In this document: positions 62,046 through 64,000 of the stretch, one piece after another
How positions within the stretch are numbered: position 1 is the first letter of the stretch
Layout of the letters: every line of letters starts with the position of its first letter
Origin: Clostridiales bacterium
GTDB taxonomy: Bacteria > Bacillota > Clostridia > Saccharofermentanales > DTU023
Length of the DNA stretch: 64,000 nt
NCBI GenBank assembly: GCA_004556925.1
Contig: SFFI01000001.1
Coordinates: 122,781-186,780 of the forward strand
Direction of reading: 5' to 3'
Made by a program: the position numbers and the translations under genes
Notes under the pieces: generated by a model
What the model was told of the DNA's origin: nothing
Seen by the model: only the letters and a program-made list of their open reading frames with translations
Databases searched by the model: none

Positions 62046-63450
62046 GCTTGGATTGCAACTGAAAAATCACATCCATAGCCTCATCTAAAAGACTGACATA
62101 ATAAAAGTTTGCGTTGGATTTTTGGGCCAGGGCAGACATCCGGTCTTCCGCCGAGGCAGGTAGAACAAAGTTTTTCCAGCCTAAGCGCAGGGCCTCCCCG
62201 ACTCGGCGTTCCGGGAAACTGACCGGACGGATTTCACCTGAAAGGCCCACCTCGCCCAAGATGAGGAGATCGTCTGCCAGACTGCGGTCCTCTAAACTAG
62301 AGAGAATAGCCGCAGCTACAGCTAAGTCACAGGCGGTTTCCCGCACCTTAAGGCCTCCTACCACATTAAGATAGCAGTCATAGGCTGCCACATCTTTTTG
62401 GAGGAATTTTTCGATGACAGCTAGGAGCATATTGAGGCGCAGGCGGTCTAAGCCCTGGCTCATGCGGGTAGCCGTCTGGTAATGGCTAGGGCTCATCAAG
62501 GCCTGTACCTCCAGCATCAAGGGTCGGGTTCCCTCCAAGGAGGCGGTGATCGCAGCGCCAGGCATAGCCACAGGACGTCCTGCCAACATAGCCAGCGATG
62601 GATTGGCTACAGAGACCAGGCCTTCTTCTCGCATCTCAAAAATCCCTAATTCATCTGTATTGCCAAAGCGGTTCTTCACACAGCGCAAGATCCTCAGATT
62701 TTGGGTCTGCTCCCCTTCAAAGTAGAGGACCGTATCCACCATGTGTTCTAAGACTCTCGGCCCCGCAATCGCTCCTTCTTTAGTCACATGCCCCAGGAGG
62801 ACAATCGTCACATCTAATCCCTTGGCCAGACGGAGGAGACCAGCCGTAGACTCCCTGACCTGGCTCACTGAGCCGGGGGCCGAGCTGAGTTGGGGCGAAT
62901 AAATGGTCTGAATGGAATCAACCACGACGAAGTCTGCCTGGCTGTCCTTGATTTCCTCGGCAATCTGGTCAAAGTTGGTAGACGACATGAGCTTGATGCC
63001 GTGGGGGTCCAGACCCAAGCGGTCGGACCGCAGGCGAATTTGTTGGGGAGATTCCTCACCTGAAATATATAAAACCCTTTGCTTAGCGGCAACCATGCGG
63101 GCCGACGTTTGCAGCAGGAGCGTGGATTTACCAATTCCAGGATCCCCGCCTACTAAGACCAGGGAACCCTGCACAAAACCTCCCCCCAGGACACGATCTA
63201 ATTCTGGCAGACCTGAAGCATGGCGAATGTCTTCATTTGAGGAAGAAACTTCAGACAGATAGCGCCAGGACTTGCCCTCCTTTTCCCCACTCATAGCCAA
63301 ATCCAGCCAGCCCGCTTGCGTCTTAGGAGCCGGGTCAATCTTCTCTTCTATAAAGGTGTTCCACTGACCGCAGCCAGGACACTTCCCCAGCCAACCACTA
63401 GATTCGTAACCGCACTCTTTACAGAAAAATTTACTTTTACTTTTAGCCAT
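62035..63450 (-). CDS. radA: DNA repair protein RadA
   Basis: 471 residues from the ATG at 63450 with GGAGG five bases upstream. A zinc finger (CKECGYESSGWLGKCPGCGQW) leads to a RecA-like core with Walker A GGDPGIGKSTLL, the KNRFG motif (KNRFGNTDELG) and a C-terminal Lon-like domain (LNVVGGLKVRETACDLAVA). RadA promotes branch migration in recombination. Upstream is tRNA-Ala and its terminator; downstream is ispD. Confidence 0.96.
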   Translation of the reverse strand: MAKSKSKFFCKECGYESSGWLGKCPGCGQWNTFIEEKIDPAPKTQAGWLDLAMSGEKEGKSWRYLSEVSSSNEDIRHASGLPELDRVLGGGFVQGSLVLVGGDPGIGKSTLLLQTSARMVAAKQRVLYISGEESPQQIRLRSDRLGLDPHGIKLMSSTNFDQIAEEIKDSQADFVVVDSIQTIYSPQLSSAPGSVSQVRESTAGLLRLAKGLDVTIVLLGHVTKEGAIAGPRVLEHMVDTVLYFEGEQTQNLRILRCVKNRFGNTDELGIFEMREEGLVSVANPSLAMLAGRPVAMPGAAITASLEGTRPLMLEVQALMSPSHYQTATRMSQGLDRLRLNMLLAVIEKFLQKDVAAYDCYLNVVGGLKVRETACDLAVAAAILSSLEDRSLADDLLILGEVGLSGEIRPVSFPERRVGEALRLGWKNFVLPASAEDRMSALAQKSNANFYYVSLLDEAMDVIFQLQSKLDA

Positions 63451-63550
63451 GGAAACCTCCTGAGCCGAAACGGATACATGCACAACTTGTCCTGCGGGGT
63501 GCAGAGCAGCTGACAGATGCTGGTTGCTACAGTTATTACAGTTAAAGATA

Positions 63551-63580
63551 AAGCCCTGAAACAGCTAGGTTTCAGGGCTT
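63551..63580 (-). terminator. Terminator after tRNA-Ala
   Basis: Perfect 12-bp stem (AAGCCCTGAAAC and complement) with a 6-nt loop and TTTATCTTT on the minus strand. The stem sequence is the same as at the tRNA-Thr terminator. Confidence 0.8.
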
Positions 63581-63582
63581 AT

Positions 63583-63658
63583 TGGTGGAGATAACGAGGC
63601 TCGAACTCGTGGCCTCTGCCATGCGAAGGCAGCGCTCTCCCAGCTGAGCTATATCCCC
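63583..63658 (-). tRNA. tRNA-Ala (anticodon CGC)
   Basis: 76 nt on the minus strand. The acceptor stem GGGGATA pairs with TATCTCC, giving the G3:U70 wobble that marks tRNA-Ala; discriminator A and CCA are encoded. The anticodon arm CTGCC TTCGCAT GGCAG has anticodon CGC, reading GCG. D-loop and T-arm are canonical. Confidence 0.95.
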
Positions 63659-63671
63659 GAAGGCACTTGAA

Positions 63672-63700
63672 ATCTTACTATTTTAAGCCCGGAATTGCAA
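63672..63700 (-). promoter_or_regulatory. Promoter for tRNA-Ala
   Basis: TTGCAA and TAAGAT on the minus strand with a 17-base spacer, placing the start site a few bases before the mature tRNA end. Confidence 0.55.
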
Positions 63701-63739
63701 TGACCTAGATTCTCTTGTTTTGTAGGCTAAATTGAAAAA

Positions 63740-63890
63740 GTAAGTTCCACACTAATGGGTGGGAAGTTGCATTTAGTCTTACCGTAACTTCCACTGGGAA
63801 TTAAGTCTTACACGCTACTAAGTTTTTGAACCCAACAGGGGCTGTCCATGGGCGTGCAAACTTGCAGGTAATGGGTAGCCAGATGTCTAT
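63740..63890. repeat. Degenerate repeats between tRNA-Ala and the IS
   Basis: TTCCAC ... GGGAA ... AGTCTTAC occurs twice with a 44-bp offset (63745 and 63789). ACTAATGGGTGGG (63750) and CTTGCAGGTAATGGGTAG (63871) belong to the motif family seen at 25.8-26.06 kb. No gene is seen from 63659 to 63945. Confidence 0.5.
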
Positions 63891-63909
63891 GCTACTTTGG
63901 ATTTGGGGG

Positions 63910-64000
63910 TGCGGACAAAAAACTGGACACTGAAAGGAAGGAAATATGTATTCAGAGGAAGAAATCAGGAAAGCGTTGGAAGTCTACGAGAGGGAAGGAA
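63910..64000 (+). mobile_element. Left end of an IS3-like insertion sequence
   Basis: TGCGGACAAAAAACTGGACA at 63910 resembles the left terminal repeat of IS3-family elements and lies 36 bp upstream of a transposase-like ORF. The element runs off the window. Confidence 0.5.
63946..64000 (+). CDS. Transposase OrfA-like, N-terminal fragment
   Basis: 18 codons are visible from an ATG with GGAAGGAA upstream. MYSEEEIRKALEVYEREG matches the start of helix-turn-helix OrfA proteins of IS3-type elements. The rest lies outside the window. Confidence 0.55.
   Translation, partial: MYSEEEIRKALEVYEREG

Overview
The window reads as a low-to-mid GC Firmicute of class Clostridia, perhaps a small-genome relative of Oscillospiraceae or Saccharofermentans. 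The evidence is the Gram-positive dcw order (mraZ, rsmH, ftsL, PASTA-PBP, murF, mraY, ftsW, murG, ftsQ, ftsZ), RNase J, a bifunctional Rel, the rimP-nusA-ylxR/Q-infB-rbfA-nrnA-truB-ribF operon, strong AGGAGG ribosome binding sites and several GTG or TTG starts. The genus cannot be named from sequence alone. Almost everything lies on the minus strand; only rnj, alaS, the HIT gene and an insertion-sequence ORF at the right edge are on plus.

Layout from left to right. 1-4 kb: a truncated YhgE-like envelope protein, an MMPL transporter and a lipoprotein. 4-12.6 kb: a long minus-strand run downstream of ftsZ (nrdR, nth, recG, rsmD, coaD, a coiled-coil protein, ddl, a MecA_N-type penicillin-binding protein). 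12.6-25.2 kb: the division and cell wall cluster, without murE, murD, murC or murB. 25.2-26.35 kb: a 1.2 kb gene-free region filled with ordered palindromes and other repeats. 26.35-29.3 kb: ZIP metal transporter, RodA-like SEDS protein and Lgt. 29.3-38.4 kb: the translation operon from rimP to ribF, with a promoter and a terminator hairpin in front of rimP. 38.5-42.1 kb: mscL, a P-loop protein, a PHP phosphoesterase and a sigma/anti-sigma-like pair. 42.1-42.7 kb: a second palindrome array that shares two tail modules with the first, then tRNA-Thr. 42.9-50.5 kb: rpsT, a CopZ-like protein, rnj, rel, recJ and rpsU (only 57 codons). 50.6-55.1 kb: a MurE-like ligase, a DUF3160 secreted protein and an in-frame FG-GAP-like segment separated from it by a single TGA. 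55.4-58.5 kb: alaS and a HIT protein. 58.7-63.5 kb: an unusual LysM membrane protein, ispD and radA. 63.5-64 kb: tRNA-Ala, repeats and the left end of an IS3-like element.

The protein genes mostly supply core growth functions: envelope synthesis and division, ribosome maturation and translation, DNA repair, stringent response and lipoprotein processing. The most unusual content is non-coding. Two intergenic regions hold evenly spaced palindromes of fixed length (five of 27 bp every 62-64 bp, and four of 34 bp every 74 bp). Each array is followed by the same two tail modules, and each lies on the 5' side of a minus-strand operon. The other notable items are a LysM protein with a degenerate PP2C-like domain and a Tyr/Gln/Asp/Gly-rich cytoplasmic tract, the TGA-split DUF3160/FG-GAP reading frame, and a fused YlxR-L7Ae protein.
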